Positions 45,634 to 59,400 of a stretch of 64,000 bases of DNA are shown piece after piece (position 1 is the stretch's first letter; each line of letters begins with the position of its first letter). The stretch comes from Saccharum officinarum (lineage: Eukaryota > Streptophyta > Magnoliopsida > Poales > Poaceae): the NCBI GenBank assembly GCA_020631735.1, contig CM036170.1, forward strand, positions 64,557,737 to 64,621,736, read 5' to 3'. Both the position numbers and the translations under genes were made by a program. The notes below the pieces were generated by a model. It did no database searches. It was not told the origin of the DNA and worked only from the letters and a program-made list of their open reading frames with translations.

Positions 45634-48600
45634 TCATTTTTTAAAGTTGCTAGAATCAAGCACATTTAGTTCACTTCTTAACCTACAAAAGGTTGCCTCA
45701 TCCAAAAGTTTAGTGAAGATATCCGCTAATTGATTTTCACTTCTTACACCTTCTAGTGATATGTCATTTTTAGCAACGTGATCTCTTAGAAAGTGATGGC
45801 AGATATCAATGTGCTTGGTGCGAGAGTGTTGTACCGGATTGTTAGCAATTTTAACGGCACTTTCATTATCACATAAAAGTGGCACCTTTTCAAGAACAAT
45901 TCCATAGTCTAGGAGGGTTTGTTTCATATATAAGATTTGTACACAACAAGCCCCCGCGGCAATGTATTCCGCCTCGGCGGTGGACAAAGCCACACTATTT
46001 TGCTTTTTAGATGACCAAGATACTAAAGATCTCCCAAGCAAATGGCACCCTCCGGATGTGCTTTTTCTATCAATTTTGCAACCGGCATAGTCCGAATGGA
46101 ATAGCAACTAGTTGGAATCTAGCTCCTTGGGATACCAAAGACCAATGCTTGGGGTGCTTAAGATATCTTAGGATTCTTTTTACGGCACTTAAGTGAGTTC
46201 TTTAGGGCACGCTTGAAAGCGAGCACACATGCACACACTAAACATGATATCGGGCCTAGATGCGGTAAGGTACAACAAGCTACCAATCATAGAACGGTAG
46301 AGAGTTTGATCAACCGGTTTACCTCCCTCATCTAGGTCGAGATGTCCATTTGATGGCATTGGAGTCTTGATTGGTTTGCATTCTTCCATCTTGAATCTTT
46401 TGAGAAGATTCTTGGTATACTTTTCTTGAGAGATGAAAATCCCTTCTCTCATTTGCTTGACTTGAAACCCAAGGAAGAATGTGAGCTCACCAATCATTGA
46501 CATCTCAAACTCCTTCGACATCAATTCACCAAATTCCATGCAATAATCTTCATTTGTTGATCCGAAGATGATATCATCAACATATACTTGACAAATAAAG
46601 ATCTCCCCATTAAGCTTCTTGGTGAATAGTGTGGTGTCGACCTTCCCAATGGTGAAGCCCTTCTCAATGAGGAAGTCTCGGAGGCGCTCATACCACGCTC
46701 TAGGGGCTTGCTTGAGCCCATATAACGCCTTGGACAACCTATAAACATGATTAGGATATCTAGGGTCTTCAACCCGGAGGTTGATTAACATAGACTAGTT
46801 CATTTATAAAGTCATTTAAAAAATGCACTTTTCACATCCATTTGATATAGTTTCATATCATGATGTGATGCATATGCAAGGAGGATACGAATGGCTTCAA
46901 GTCTTGCAACGGGTGCAAAGGTCTCTCCAAAATCAAGACCTTCAACTTGAGAGAACCCCTTTGCAACTTGTCTTGCCTTGTTCCTCACCACTATGCCTTG
47001 GTCATCTTGCTTGTTTCGGAACACCCACTTGGTTCCAATGACTCTCTGCACCTTTAGGATGCTCTTCAAGTGTCCATACTTGATTGCGGATGAAGTTGTT
47101 CAATTCTTCATGCATGGCATTCACCCAATCCGGATCTTGAAGAGCTTCTTCTACATTCTTAGGTTCAACGCAAGAGACAAAAGAGTGATGTTCAACAAAA
47201 GAAGCTAGCTTTTGAGATCGAGTCATTACTCCCTTTGTAGGACTCCCTATGATGAGATCTTGTGATGTGCTTGAAGTACTGGTAAGTTTCTTCTATCAAC
47301 CACTTGAGGAGGTGATGGGGAGCATCAACATCTTGAGCTTGTGCCTCGGCTTGTTCATGAGAGACATAAGTGTCTTCATTTTCAACTCTCTCATTCTTGT
47401 CATCATCTTGAGGCACACGTGATGAAGATGGTGGATCAATAATTTGTACATCGTCATCATCATCTTTGGCTTGATGTCTCCCACCGGCATGTTCTTCATG
47501 GCCTCCCTCAAGGGTTCATCACCTACATCATCACAATTCTCAATTGCTCCTTGGAGCCGTTAGATTCATCAAATTCCACATCATATGTTTCTTCAACCAA
47601 ACCGGTGGCATGGTTAAATACTCTATATGCTTTGGACTTTGATGAGTAACCAACAAGAAAACCAATATCACAACGTCTTTGAAACTTCCCTAGGTGTTGA
47701 CGCTTCTTGTAGATGTAGCATTTGCAACCAAACACCCGGAAGAAAGAGACGTTTGGCTTCTTCCCATTAAGCAACTCATAGGGGTCTTGTCAAGAAACTT
47801 TTGTAGGAAGAGGCGATTTGAAGCATAGCATGCGGTGTTGATTGCCTCGGCCTACAACTTCTCCGGAGTGTTGTACTCATCTAGCATTGTTCTTGCAAGG
47901 GTGATCAAAGTCCGGTTCTTTCTCTCAACTACACCATTTTGTTGAGGAGTGTAGGTTGAAGAGACCTCATGCTTGATTCCAATTTCATCACAATAAGCTT
48001 CAATGTTGGTGTTGTCAAACTCTTTGCCATTGTCACTTCTAATCTTCTTTATCTTGACTTCAAATTCATTTTGAGCTCTCTTTGCAAACTTCTTGAAGCA
48101 ATTTGCCACTTCGGATTTGTCATGAAGGAAGAAAGTCCATGTATACCTTGAGTAGTCATCCACTATCACAGACAATAGAGATTACCACCCAAGCTCTTGT
48201 ATGTTGTAGGCCCAAACAAATCCATGTGAGAAGTTCTAGCACTCTTGAAGTTGACATGAAAGCTTTGGTTGGATGAGTGTTTGCAACTTGTTTGCCCGCT
48301 TGACATGCACTACAAGTTTGTCCTTTTCAAACTTCACATCCTTCAATCCTCTCACTAGTTCTTTCTTCAATAGCTTGTTGAGAGTGTTCATTCCAACATG
48401 AGCAAGCCTCCTATGCCAAAGCCAACCAAGTGAGGTCTTGGTGAACAAACATGTCATCAAATTTGCATCTTCGGAGGTGAAGTCAACAAGATAAAGATTG
48501 TTGTATCTAAAGCCTTTGAATATCACTTGCTTGTCATCTATCTTTGAAACTTCCACTTCATTTGGTGTGAACAAGCATTGGAAGCCAAGGTCACAAAGTT

Positions 48601-51200
48601 GCCCAACGGATAACAAGTTGAAACTCAATGAAGCAACATAGAGCACATTTGAGAGTGAGTGATCATTTGATATTGCAATCTTGCCTATACCCTTGACTTT
48701 GCTCTTTGAATTATCCCCAAATGTGATCTTCTCTTGACATATTCCATTCTCTTCAATGGAGGTGAACATACGAGGATCACCGGTCATATGTTGAGTGCAA
48801 CCACTATCAATAACCCAATGAGATCCACCGGTCTTGTAGTTCACCTACACACAAGAGATCAAGCTTTTTGTTTAGGGACCCAAACTTGAGAGGGGCCCTT
48901 GACTTTCTCACTAGTGACTTGGCAACCCATATTTTCTTTGGCCTATTCTTGTTTGGGGGACCCAAAAACATGACTTTCATCTTTCCATTTGAATCTTTTC
49001 TTAGCATATAATGAGCATTGAAGGCGAAAGGTCTAGCATGCTTGGGCAAGGGTTGTGGTGGTGGAGTTTTGCATTCATGAGCAAAATGACCTTCTTGACC
49101 ACACTCAACACATCTCTTTGGCTTGGGCTTTGACTTGCTTTGTTGTTGTTGAGCTTTTGCTTTCTTCTCTTGATTTGCCAAGTACCCAATACCACTTCTA
49201 TCCATCTTCATTACGGTGTTCATGAGGAGCTCACTTTGCAAATGTTGGCCTCTTGTGAACTTGCTTAGGCCGGTCTTGAGATGCTCTTTTTCTTGCTTGA
49301 GCTTTTTGTTTTCTTCAATGAGTGACTCATTTGTTGGTTGCTTCTCAAGAGCCATCAAACCTTTTAGCTTCTTGTTCTCATTTGCAAGCTTCTCATTCTC
49401 ACACTTGATCTTGGCATAATCATCATAGTTGCTTGACTCAACCACACTCTTGCCTTTGCTACTAGAACCTTGCTCAATGCTTTCAATGATCAAATCATCA
49501 CATGATGTAGCTATATCACACTTAACAACATTGTTAGTAGCATCATGTGTCTCAAGAGCAAGTTCATTAGCAACCACAAGACTATCATAGTCAATTTTTA
49601 ATGTGGTGTATTTGTCCTTTAGAGAATTATGTCTAGTGATGAGCTCATCATGCTTCTTCTCAAGTTTATCATGTTGATCTTTAAGCTCTTTATTAGAGGT
49701 TTTGAGCTCCTTGAGAGTGGAAGACATAACTTCATTTTGAACTCTAAGCTCACCACTAGTCTTTTGAATATTTTCAAGCTTGGATGAGAGTGATTCATTT
49801 TCATTTTGAAGATCATCATTTTCATTTCTAGTCCTTCTTATGATTTTAGTGTATTTGTTTAGCAATTTTACAAGTTCATCATAAGAAGGTGCGTCATATT
49901 CATCATCACTATCACTATCATCATCATCATCACTATCATGGTTTTGTACCTTTCGTTCACCCTTGCCATAAGGCATAGGTGAGTAGTGGACGATGATGGT
50001 GAAGGAGGCGGTGAAGGTGGTGATGAAGATATCGGTGAAGATGATGGCCCCATCACAAATGCGGCAACCTTCTCTTTCTCATCATCGCTCTCATCTTCGG
50101 AGGACTCACAAGATGATTCAATGTCGGTGAGCCAATCACCAACAATGTATGCCTTTCCTCCCTTCTTCTTCTTGTGGAACTCCTTCTTCTTGCCATCCTT
50201 CTTCTTGTATGGCTTGTTCTTCTTCTTCTTCTCTTCTTCTTCATCACTTGAATCATTTTTCTTGCCCTTGTTCTTGTTCTTGTACTTGTCTTTTGGGGTC
50301 TAGGGCATTGATGAGCTAGGTGGCAAGTTCACCACAATTGTAGCAATCCATCTCCGAGATTGGCTTTCTCTTGCTACTTGTGAAAATTTCTTCTTCTTGC
50401 CATCGAACTTGATGCCACTCTTGTTGAGCTTCTTTAGCATCTTGGTGGTCTTTCTCACCATGAGTGCAAGTGATTCATCATCAACATCACTTTCACTTGA
50501 GCTTTCTTGCACCATCATGGCTTGGCCCTTCTTCTTCTTCTTGTCATGACTAGCTTTGAAGGCCAAGTCTTTCTTCTTGGAAGATGATGAGCCCTCTTCC
50601 GGAGTGATATGCATGTACATCTCATGAGCATTGATCTTCCCCAATACTTGAGTCGGTGTTGCGGTGGAAAGATCACTTTGGTGAAGCACGGTGACAATGT
50701 GACCATACTTCTCAACGGGAAGCACACTCAAGATCTTCCTTGCAACATCCGATTGGCTCATTTTAGTGAGCCCAAGAGCATTGAGGTCCTCTACAAGAAC
50801 ATTCAAGCGAGTGTACATGTCATTAGCACTTTCTTTGGAAGCATCTCAAAAGAATTAATTTTCTTTAAAGCTATGTGATAGCGTTCCTCACGCTCACTCT
50901 TAGTTCCCTCATGGAGAGCACAAAGATTTTCCACAATTCATGAGCGTTCTTTGCATTACGCACACGATTGAAGATATCTTTGCCTAAGCCCGGTAGAGTG
51001 CATTTTTGGCCTTTGCATTCCACCGGTCGTACTTCTCCTCGTCACCAATGGGTTTTGCGGGATCCTTGATAGCGGGAAGCCCTTGGGTTGCGGCTCTAAG
51101 ACATCCAACATCTATGGCTTCGAGATACGCCTCCATGCGGATTTTCCAATATGGAAATCATCCCCTCAAAGGTGGGAGGTGGTCCTTCCCCGTTAGACAT
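45634..51200 (-). pseudogene. Degenerate Copia gag-pol polyprotein (SIRE type)
   Basis: Gag begins at ATG 51200 (MSNGEGPPPTFEG), with frameshifts soon after. A coiled-coil-rich segment and a CCHC knuckle (CVECGQEGHFAHEC, about 49090) follow. Protease has WVIDSGCTQHMTG (about 48820). The pre-integrase HRRLAH motif is at about 48410. Integrase shows DDYSRYTW, the second Asp in IRSDNGKEF and the Glu in QNGVVERKNR. RT pieces contain [21 protein letters not shown] and an intact YVDD at about 46575. RNase H shows STAEAEYIAA. At least eight frame changes or stops interrupt the frame between 51200 and 45634, so the copy is dead or poorly assembled. Confidence 0.9.
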
Positions 51201-51253
51201 CTTGCTCTAGGCGGTAAAGCCTAAATTAGGAGCAACACGGCTCCGATACCAAT

Positions 51254-52577
51254 TGAAAGGATCAAGATGCCCAAGAGGGGGGTGAATTGGGCTTTTCTAA
51301 AAATTAATTGCAAGAATTAAATCCTACAAGCCGGAATTCACCCCTAGTGTTACTTGTGTTCCTAGAGAGTCTACCGATAAAAAGTTTTGCACCCTAGTTT
51401 CCAATCCTAGTCTAGCATGGCAATTCTAGGAATGTAAAACAAGCAATGAATGTAAATACGAGAATGTAAATGCTTGAATGTAAAAGGGCAAGGAACACGG
51501 CGATGTTTTCCGAGGTATCGGAGAGTCGCCACTCCCCACTAGTCCTCGTTGGAGCACCCGCGCAAGGGTGTAGCTCCCCCTTGATCCGCGCAAGGATCAA
51601 GTGCTCTCTACGGGTTGATTTTTCGACACTCCGTCGCGGTGAATCACCCAAAACCGCTCACAAGATGAGTTGGGTCATCCACAAGCTCCGCCGGATGATC
51701 ACCGAACTCCAAATCACCACCAAGCCGTCTAGGTGATGGCGATCACCAAGAGTAACAAGCTAGAACTCTCACTTGACCACTACGAGCCCAAATGAGAAGA
51801 GTGATGCACACTTGCTACTCTCTAATCGCTAGTGAGGAACTCTCAAGCTTTGATTCTCAAATCTCTATCCTCACTAGTGCTCTTGCACTCCCTTGCACTC
51901 CAAAGGTGTTTTTCAGCTGATCAAATGAGCAAGAGACCTCTAAAAGAGGTGGTGGGATGTATTTATACACCCCACAGACAAACGAACCGTTACCCGCTGA
52001 CTCAGCAAAACACGGGCTGACCGGACGCGCCGGTCGAACTGACCGACGCGCCGGTCGCTCGTAACGGTCGAAAACCGAAAATCAACTGAGTGACGGGACG
52101 CGCCGGTTAGGGTGACCGGACGCGTCGCGATCGTGCAGGGAGCATACTGTACTCGCACCGGACGCGCGGAGCGTCCGATCGGTGATGACCGACGCGTCCG
52201 GTCGTCTCTGGACCTTACTGGACGTGACCGGACGCGCCGATCACACCCAGGTCGCGTCCGATCGGGTGTTTCCCTCAAGTGACACGTGTCGACTTCTTGA
52301 CCACCGCGTCCGGTCCTCGCGAGGACCGGTCCGGTCGTCAGAGCTGAAACCCTAGCCACGGAACTGAACTGACCGGACGCGTCCGGTCATGCCGAGGACC
52401 GCGTCCGGTCAGGGAAAACGACCGAAACTTTCCGAAACGCGTCGCAACTTGAACCAAGTTGCTTCCAACTGAACTTTGAGCTATTCTAGAGCTGCCGTAG
52501 CGCCAAGTTTAACAAGTGTGCACCACACCTAAACATAGAACTCGCCTAGGTCAAGCTACCCGCTCATGCCCCCCTTA
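51254..52577 (-). repeat. 5' LTR of the SIRE-type element, incomplete at gap
   Basis: It aligns to 39479 onward but stops at the N gap after 1324 of about 1608 bp. Relative to the other LTR it shows many single-base losses in short homopolymers (for example GACCGACGCG for GACCGGACGCG). The sequence after the gap does not continue the LTR. Confidence 0.88.
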
Positions 52578-52677
52578 NNNNNNNNNNNNNNNNNNNNNNN
52601 NNNNNNNNNNNNNNNNNNNNNNNNNNNNNNNNNNNNNNNNNNNNNNNNNNNNNNNNNNNNNNNNNNNNNNNNNNNNN
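52578..52677. other. Assembly gap, 100 N
   Basis: Exactly 100 N, the conventional placeholder for a gap of unknown size. It hides at least the last ~284 bp of the SIRE LTR and its flank. Confidence 0.99.
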
Positions 52678-52839
52678 GTGCATCTGTATGTGTTTATATG
52701 TGTGTGTGTTCAGGTTCAGCTAAGGACTAGGTTCATTTCTATTAGTATAACTAGATTTCAGCTTGTCAACGAAAATAACGGGAAGATCATAGAAGGCATT
52801 GACTGCATCAATTAGGAGATTATCCAAGCCTCAAATGTA

Positions 52840-53094
52840 TTCCCTCCCCTAAAAGGAACTCATTATATTTTGTCCTAAGTCAAATGATCTTAAGTTTGAT
52901 CAAGTTTATATAAAAAAGGATAAATATTATGGTAGCAACTAAGTATCATTAGATTCATCATCATTAAGTATATTTTTTGTAGTATGCCTATTTGGTGTAA
53001 TAAATGTTGGTACTCTTCTCTATAAACTTCATCAAACTTAGGGAAATTTGACTTATAACAAACTAGAATGACTTTGTTTTAGGGGCGGAGAGGG
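52840..53094. mobile_element. Stowaway-type MITE, about 255 bp
   Basis: Ends TTCCCTCCCCTAAAAGGAAC and GTTTTAGGGGCGGAGAGGG lie between TA dinucleotides. The interior has the usual TTTTGTCCTAAGTCAAA and TTTGACTTATAACAAA arms. Confidence 0.8.
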
Positions 53095-53490
53095 TACATT
53101 AGGCTGTTTATGACAGCTGTGTATAAATAGAGGAAAAAACCAGAAAAGCTGCATAGCACTCCAGCAGCACCATACTACAAGTGTTAAGAAACAGAAAAGC
53201 CATAAATGTAGTGTTTGTGTGTGTTCTTGGAGAGTGTGTCCAAGGCTTACCTCTTTGAGGGCTCTGGCTTTCGAGTTGAACTCTTGTCTTAAGACTACAA
53301 CTAGTGTAACAACGTTTTAATGTGATGAATTAGCGATGCTGTAATATCAATCTACCAAACCAGGAACCCCCGGTCTGCAAAACCTTAAGCAGCCTGATGA
53401 TTGCATTTACAACATGTTTGAAACACCTTTTATGTTCTGCTAAAATGGCTGAAAAACAAGAACTGAACTACAAAGGAAGATTCTACTCAC
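53095..53490. other. Intergenic or intronic stretch with possible LTR remnant
   Basis: A TATAAATAG at 53122-53130, with downstream sequence of LTR leader character (GCACTCCAGCAGCACCATACTAC), hints at a decayed LTR. The next helicase exon expected here (SAT motif III) is not found. Confidence 0.3.
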
Positions 53491-56400
53491 CAAACGAAGA
53501 TGAGGATACACCGGCAACAAGTCTCTGCATAAAATTGTTTCGTGAAAAGTATTATTATGTTCCTATGTGCACTATTAGTAACTAGCTAGTGTACAAAAAC
53601 AGATTTATTGTGATACCTTAGAATAGTCAGCATGAAATCAGAAAACCTATCCCTTTCATGGATTTCATCCTGGAGACAGTAAAAAATTATAATTAGCTCA
53701 TACCATTTATATTATAGAGTAATAAATAACCCAACATAACAACAATTGTGTTTATAACAACAGGCACTATTGTTGTTTTGCCTCTGCATTGTGCGCAAAA
53801 CATCAGGTTCTAAACCCAATGATCAACAAGATTCACAAGGATGAGATTTGAGATGGTGTGAAATAAGTAATATTTCAGAAAAGGCTATCATGGCCAAATT
53901 CATCACATCGTAAGCTCGATTGAGAAGCATAAACTTTTATTCCCATCAAAAAATGACTTGAGGTTAACTTAAGAAGAAATTGCCCCCAATTTAACAAAGT
54001 GGCCAAACATTCATTCATAATCATATGTGTGGATGTTAAGAGTGCATCAAAATAAAACAGTAAATCTGATCAAAAGTCATAAAAGCATTAATGTTAGAAG
54101 AAAATCTGATCAGAAGTCACAAAAGCATTGATATTAAAAATATCACTTATGGGACCTATCAAACTACTTAGTACCACTGTCGGTAAATGTTACAAGGAAT
54201 ACATTTGATTCCAAAAACAGCCACACCATCTCTACAAAACTTATTGTCCATACAGGACATTAACAGAGTCTTTGAATGCATAGCTCACCATTGCTTTTCC
54301 AATTATATACTCTTGAAAATATGTAATCAATAATCATACGAAAGTATCGTTATTATCATTTTGATGTGAAAATCAAAATACTAAAGTCTATATCAGTACA
54401 GCTTAGAAGATGACAGAATGCTTTGCAAAACAATATATAGTTAGAAGGGAGTACAAATTATACGTGATAACATGTACACAGAGTGAAAATTTAAATATAA
54501 AGCATTACCACAATGATGTGTGTTATTCCCAAAATTGCATCATCTAATGAGCGTTTCCGATTTCGTGTTTTGAAGTGTTAGTTCCTCTTCCTATCAGTAA
54601 TCTCAAAAGAACGCCATTTGTGCAGAACAAGACTGATGAATTCTTCCCTCCTTTTGACTCCAAACGTATCTACATTGAGAACAAAGAATAGCGTAAGACA
54701 AGAAAAAATGGCATATCGGACACAGTTATGAGCACAATAGATGCAGAAAACATACATTCAAGAAAGGTAAAGTATATGTAAAAAAGGGAAATCCCAAACT
54801 GCTCGAAGTTGTGTCTCTATTGATTTGGGCTAACCCTAGAAGGGTAGCTATATAGGAAACCATACATGGGTCTCATGGGCCTAATACATATATTCCAACA
54901 CCCCTCCGCAGTCTGAACTACCGGCGCAGCGGAGTTCCAGACTGAACAAGAAAGAAGAAAGAACACACACGAGTCCCCCCACAGACGCAACTAGCCACTG
55001 GTGATGTTGAGGCTGGAGCGAAACTCGGTGAAGGTCGAGGACGGGAGGCCTTTGGTGAAGATGTCCGCGAACTGGGAGGTGGTGGAACATGAAGGACCCG
55101 CACCTCGCCGATGGCAACCCGATCACGGACAAAGTGTAGGTCGATCTCCACGTGTTTCGTCCGCTGGTGTTGGATGAGGTTGGTGGAGAGGTAGACCGCA
55201 CTGACATTGTCGCAGTAGATCAGCGTGCTCCGGGAGGGCGGAGTGTGGAGCTCGGCGAGAAGCTGCCGGAGCCAGGAGGCCTCAGCCACGCCGTTAGCGA
55301 CAGCGCGGTACTCCGCCTCGGCACTGGACCGGGAGACCACAGGCTGGCGCTTAGACGACCAGGACACCAGGTTGCCGCCCAAGAAGACAGCATAGCCGGA
55401 GGTGGAGCACCGAGTGTCCGGACACCCTGCCCAGTCGGCGTCAGTGTAGACGACAAGCTCAGCGGAGGAGGACCGGTGAAGGAGTAGGCCGTAATCGATC
55501 GTGCCGCGGAGGTAGCGGAGGAGGCGCTTGAGAGCAGTGAGGTGGGCTCTCGGGGATCATGCATGTGAAGACAGATCTGCTGAACTGCATAGGTGATGTC
55601 CGGCCAGGTGAAGGTGAGGTACTGAAGTGCACCAGCAAGACTCCGGTATGCAGTGGGATCTGACACTGGGGGCCCTCTGCATCCGATAATTTGCCCTGTG
55701 TATCAACCGGAGTGGAGCAGGGGTTGCAGTCAGTCATCCCGGCTCGCTCCAGAATATCTCGAGTATACTGCCGCTGGTGAAGGAGCCCAGCAGGATGAGG
55801 CTCAACAGTGACCCCGAGGAAATGGTAGAGCACACCCAGATCCTTCATAGCAAATTCCTACTGAAGAGCAGTAATGATGCGGCGGAGAAGTGGCTCACTG
55901 GAGGCTGTGAGGACAATATCATCAACAGAGTAGCAGATAAGCAGTGTCTGCTCCATGGTGATAAATAAACAGAGATGTATCAGACTTGGCCTCCACAAAC
56001 CCCAGTGTCAGCAGGAAAGCAGCAAACCGATGGTTCCACGCTCGGGGTGCTGCTTGAGGCCGTAGAGAGACCTGTTGAGCCGGCAGACCATGTCAGGATG
56101 GGAAGAATCAAAAAACCCCGCCGGCTGACTGCAGTAAACTGTCTCAGTGAGAAGACCGTGCAGAAAAGCATTCTTGACGTCCAGCTGATGGACGGGCCAT
56201 GACCGAGCAAGAACCAGCGAGAACACGGTGCGAACGGTGGCCAGCTTCACCATCGGGCTGAAGGTCTCATCATAGTCGACCCAGGGCGCTGAGTGAAGCC
56301 CCGAAGAACCCAGTGAGCCTTGTACCGCTCGAGAGTGCCATCCGCCCAACGCTTGTGTGTCCAGATCCACTTGCCGGTGACGACGTTGGAGCCCGGCGGC

Positions 56401-59400
56401 CGGGGCACCAAATCCCATGTCTGGTTGGCGAGGAGCGCCGCATACTCCTCTTCCATCGCGCGGCGCCAGTGAGGGTCCAACAAGGCGTCACGGACGGAAG
56501 AGGGTACTGGAGAGACCGGCGTGTCACCGGGCGATGCTGCGAGAGCCCGGGGCGGCAGTGTGCCAGCCGCGTGCCGTGTCACCATCGGGTGAACATGCCG
56601 CGGGTGTCGATGAAGTAGCGGCGGGTGGCAGACCTGCGGTACGACAGGGACAGGCGAGGACTGCGGCGGTGGTGTCGTGTTCCCGGTGGAGAAGAGACCA
56701 TGAGCGGCGACGGCGGCCGCGCACGACGCTGGTACACGCGTACCGGCGTAGCAAACCGTGTAGGAGGGGCCGGGGCAGCACCTGAGGACGACGGCGCCGA
56801 ATCCGCGTCGAGCGGAGATGCCGGGCCAGCACCAGTGGACGAGATCCCCGGACCCGCGCCAATCGGAGAGGCCGGAGCAGCGTCGGAGGATGACGTGCCC
56901 GGACCTGCGGAATCAGGGGAGGAACCCGGCAAGGAGCGCGGTGAAGTAGTACCTGCAGGAGACCACAGAAAAGGTGGTTGGATCACCGTGTCAGTGGGAA
57001 ACAGGGAGGGATCAAGATCAGGAGTAGTGGTTGGGCTGGAGATGGAGAAGGAGAAGACGGACTCATCGAATACCACATGACGAGAGATGAGGACCCGTCG
57101 GGAGGTAAGATCAAAACACCGGAACCCCTTGTGGTCCGGGGAGTACCCGAGGAAGACGCAAAGAGTCGAACAGAGGGCCAGCTTGTGGGAAGAAGTGGCA
57201 GCGGTGTTGGGGTAACACGCGAACCCGAAGACACGAAGGTGATCGTACCGAGGAGGGGTACCGAAAAGAGCGTGGTGTGGCGTAGGAGCGGGACAGGCAG
57301 CGGAAGGAAGATGGTTGAGGAGATAGGTGGAGGTGTGCAAGCCCTCAGCCCAGAAACGAGCAGGAAGAGACGCCTGAAACAGAAGGGTGCGCACGGTGTC
57401 GTTGGTGGTGCGAATCATGTGTTCAGTCTTGCCATTCTGTGAGAAAGTGTACGGGCAAGACATGCGCAACTGAACACCGTGAGAGGAAGAAAGCACGGGA
57501 GGTGGAGTTATCAAACTCACGACCATTGTCACACTGGACGGCCTTGATGGTAAGGCCGAACTGTGTGAACACCCAAGTGAAGAAGTGGAGCGTGGGGAAA
57601 AGTATTAGACTTCGCACGCAATGGAAAAGTCCACGAATAATGAGAAAAATCATCAACCACCACAAGGTAGTACTTATAACCAGAAATACTGATAACAGGA
57701 GATGTTCATAGGTCGCAATGTACAAGATCAAAAATGCGGGCCGCATGTGAAGAACTACGAAAAGGAAGACGAACATGTCGGTCTAATTGGCACGCATGAC
57801 ACAAATGCTCATCATGAGCCTGAGTACATGGAATGTCGGAGCTACGACTGAGCTGCATCAGGGCATCACGTCCAGGATGGCCGAGGCGCCGGTGCCAAGT
57901 AGTAGAGGAGGTAGAGGCGGCGAAAGCAGCTGACAAAACGGACGACGAAGAAGATGAAGTAGCCACCAGGAAGCGAAGAGTGTAAAGGGGCCTCGTGCTG
58001 TCACATCGGAGCAGAGGACGCCGGAAGCCAAATCCTTTACAGTAAGACTAGAAGAGTCAAACTCCACAGAACAAGAATTGTCAGCTGTAAAACGACGAAT
58101 AGAAAGAAGGTTGTGAACCATAGACGGAGCAACAAGAACATCAGGAAGACGAAAGGAGCCATGAGCACCGACGGTACCCACAGATGTGACAGGAAGACAC
58201 GAACCATTTGCGACCATAATGAACGAAGGGAGAGAAGAGGGAGAATGGACAGAAGAAAGTATACCAGGGTCAGGGGTGGTGTGGTAGGTGGCACCTGAGT
58301 CGGCGATCCACTCAGGACCGACAGGAAGTGTCAGGCCCATAGTGCTGAACGAACAAGCCAAGACCGCCTGGTCCAACCGGCAAGCCCGGGAGGGGTGCCG
58401 GAGGGTGTGGCCCACGGAGACGTAGTGGAGACGCCGGGAGGTGGAGCACCAATGAACATGGCCGCTGGTGGGCGAGGCTCACCGCCGGGAGCGTGGAAGG
58501 GCCACATAGAGATGCGCCCAGACCACGGGTTGTGGAAGGACGGCCATGGTGCACCCTGTGGAGCCGTCGGCGCCACCTGGTTGGCCCGCCACGCCCCCCC
58601 CCCCACGTCCAGTGCCGCGGCGACGGCGACCGCCACGGCCCCCCCACCCCCCGCTCGGCCCAGAGGGAGGAGGACCAAGAAGGGATGACGACGGCGTAGC
58701 GGACGGACGCGGTGGAGCGAACGGACGCGGCGGAGTGGCAGCAAGGGCCGTCGAGGGAGTCGAGGACCCTGGTGCGGCGGTGGACCCAGGCTGGAGGCCC
58801 TGAGCAAGCTCCTCCATGACAAGATCGTCACGGACCTGGAGGAAGGTGGGGAAGGGGCGCTGGCGGGTGATCCATGTCCTGAGGTGGGCGTAGCGGTCGC
58901 TGAGCCCGCGGAGGACATTGAGGACCAGGATGCGGTCCTCCACGGGCCAGCCAAGGTCACCGAGGGAGTCTGCCATGGTATTCATCTTGCGGCAGAACTC
59001 GCCAACAGTGAGGTCACCCTGACGAAGGTCCTGAAACTTGCATCGAGCCTCAGAGCCCGGGCCTCGACATTGCCCAAAAACTGGCCCTCGAGCGCCAGCC
59101 AGGCCTGGCGAGCATCCGACGTGTTGCGGACGAGATCGTGGAGGTCGAGGGAGATCGTCCCGATGATCCACGAGAGGACGATGCTGTCAAGGCGCAGCCA
59201 CGAGGGGGTCTGAGCCGCGACCGTGGCATCGACGAGGACGTGGTCGTCAAGGGCGTAGCGGCGGAGGGTGAGGAGGACCAGGTCCCGCCAACGGGCGTAG
59301 GAAGGCGACTCGGGCTCGAAAACCACCGGGACGAGCAGGCGGATGTTCTGAACACCCCCGCCTGGTAGTGAAGCTGCGCCACGAGATGATCGGCCGGATC

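Larger units (their letters stand above)
39479..52577 (-). mobile_element. SIRE/Maximus-type Copia retrotransposon, 5' LTR runs into gap
   Basis: The 3' LTR (39479-41086) and the 5' LTR (51254-52577, incomplete) bracket a minus-strand element of at least 13.1 kb. Next to the 5' LTR is a primer-binding site (TGGTATCGGAGCC, minus strand, about 51252-51240) of the initiator-Met type used by Copia. A polypurine tract (AAAAAAGGGAAGAT) adjoins the 3' LTR at 41100-41087. Domain order gag-protease-integrase-RT-RNase H is Copia. The extra ORF between RNase H and the 3' LTR and the size point to the SIRE/Maximus lineage. The target duplication cannot be checked because the right flank is in the N gap. 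Confidence 0.9.

Noticed and set aside
52680..52830. Possible helicase exon just after the gap
   Set aside because: The minus-strand frame (LIDAVNAFYDLPVIF...) does not match the expected SAT-motif exon and has no clear splice sites.
53397..53585. Short plus-strand frame in the helicase 3' region
   Set aside because: It is antisense to the 53491-53524 helicase exon and its flanking introns.
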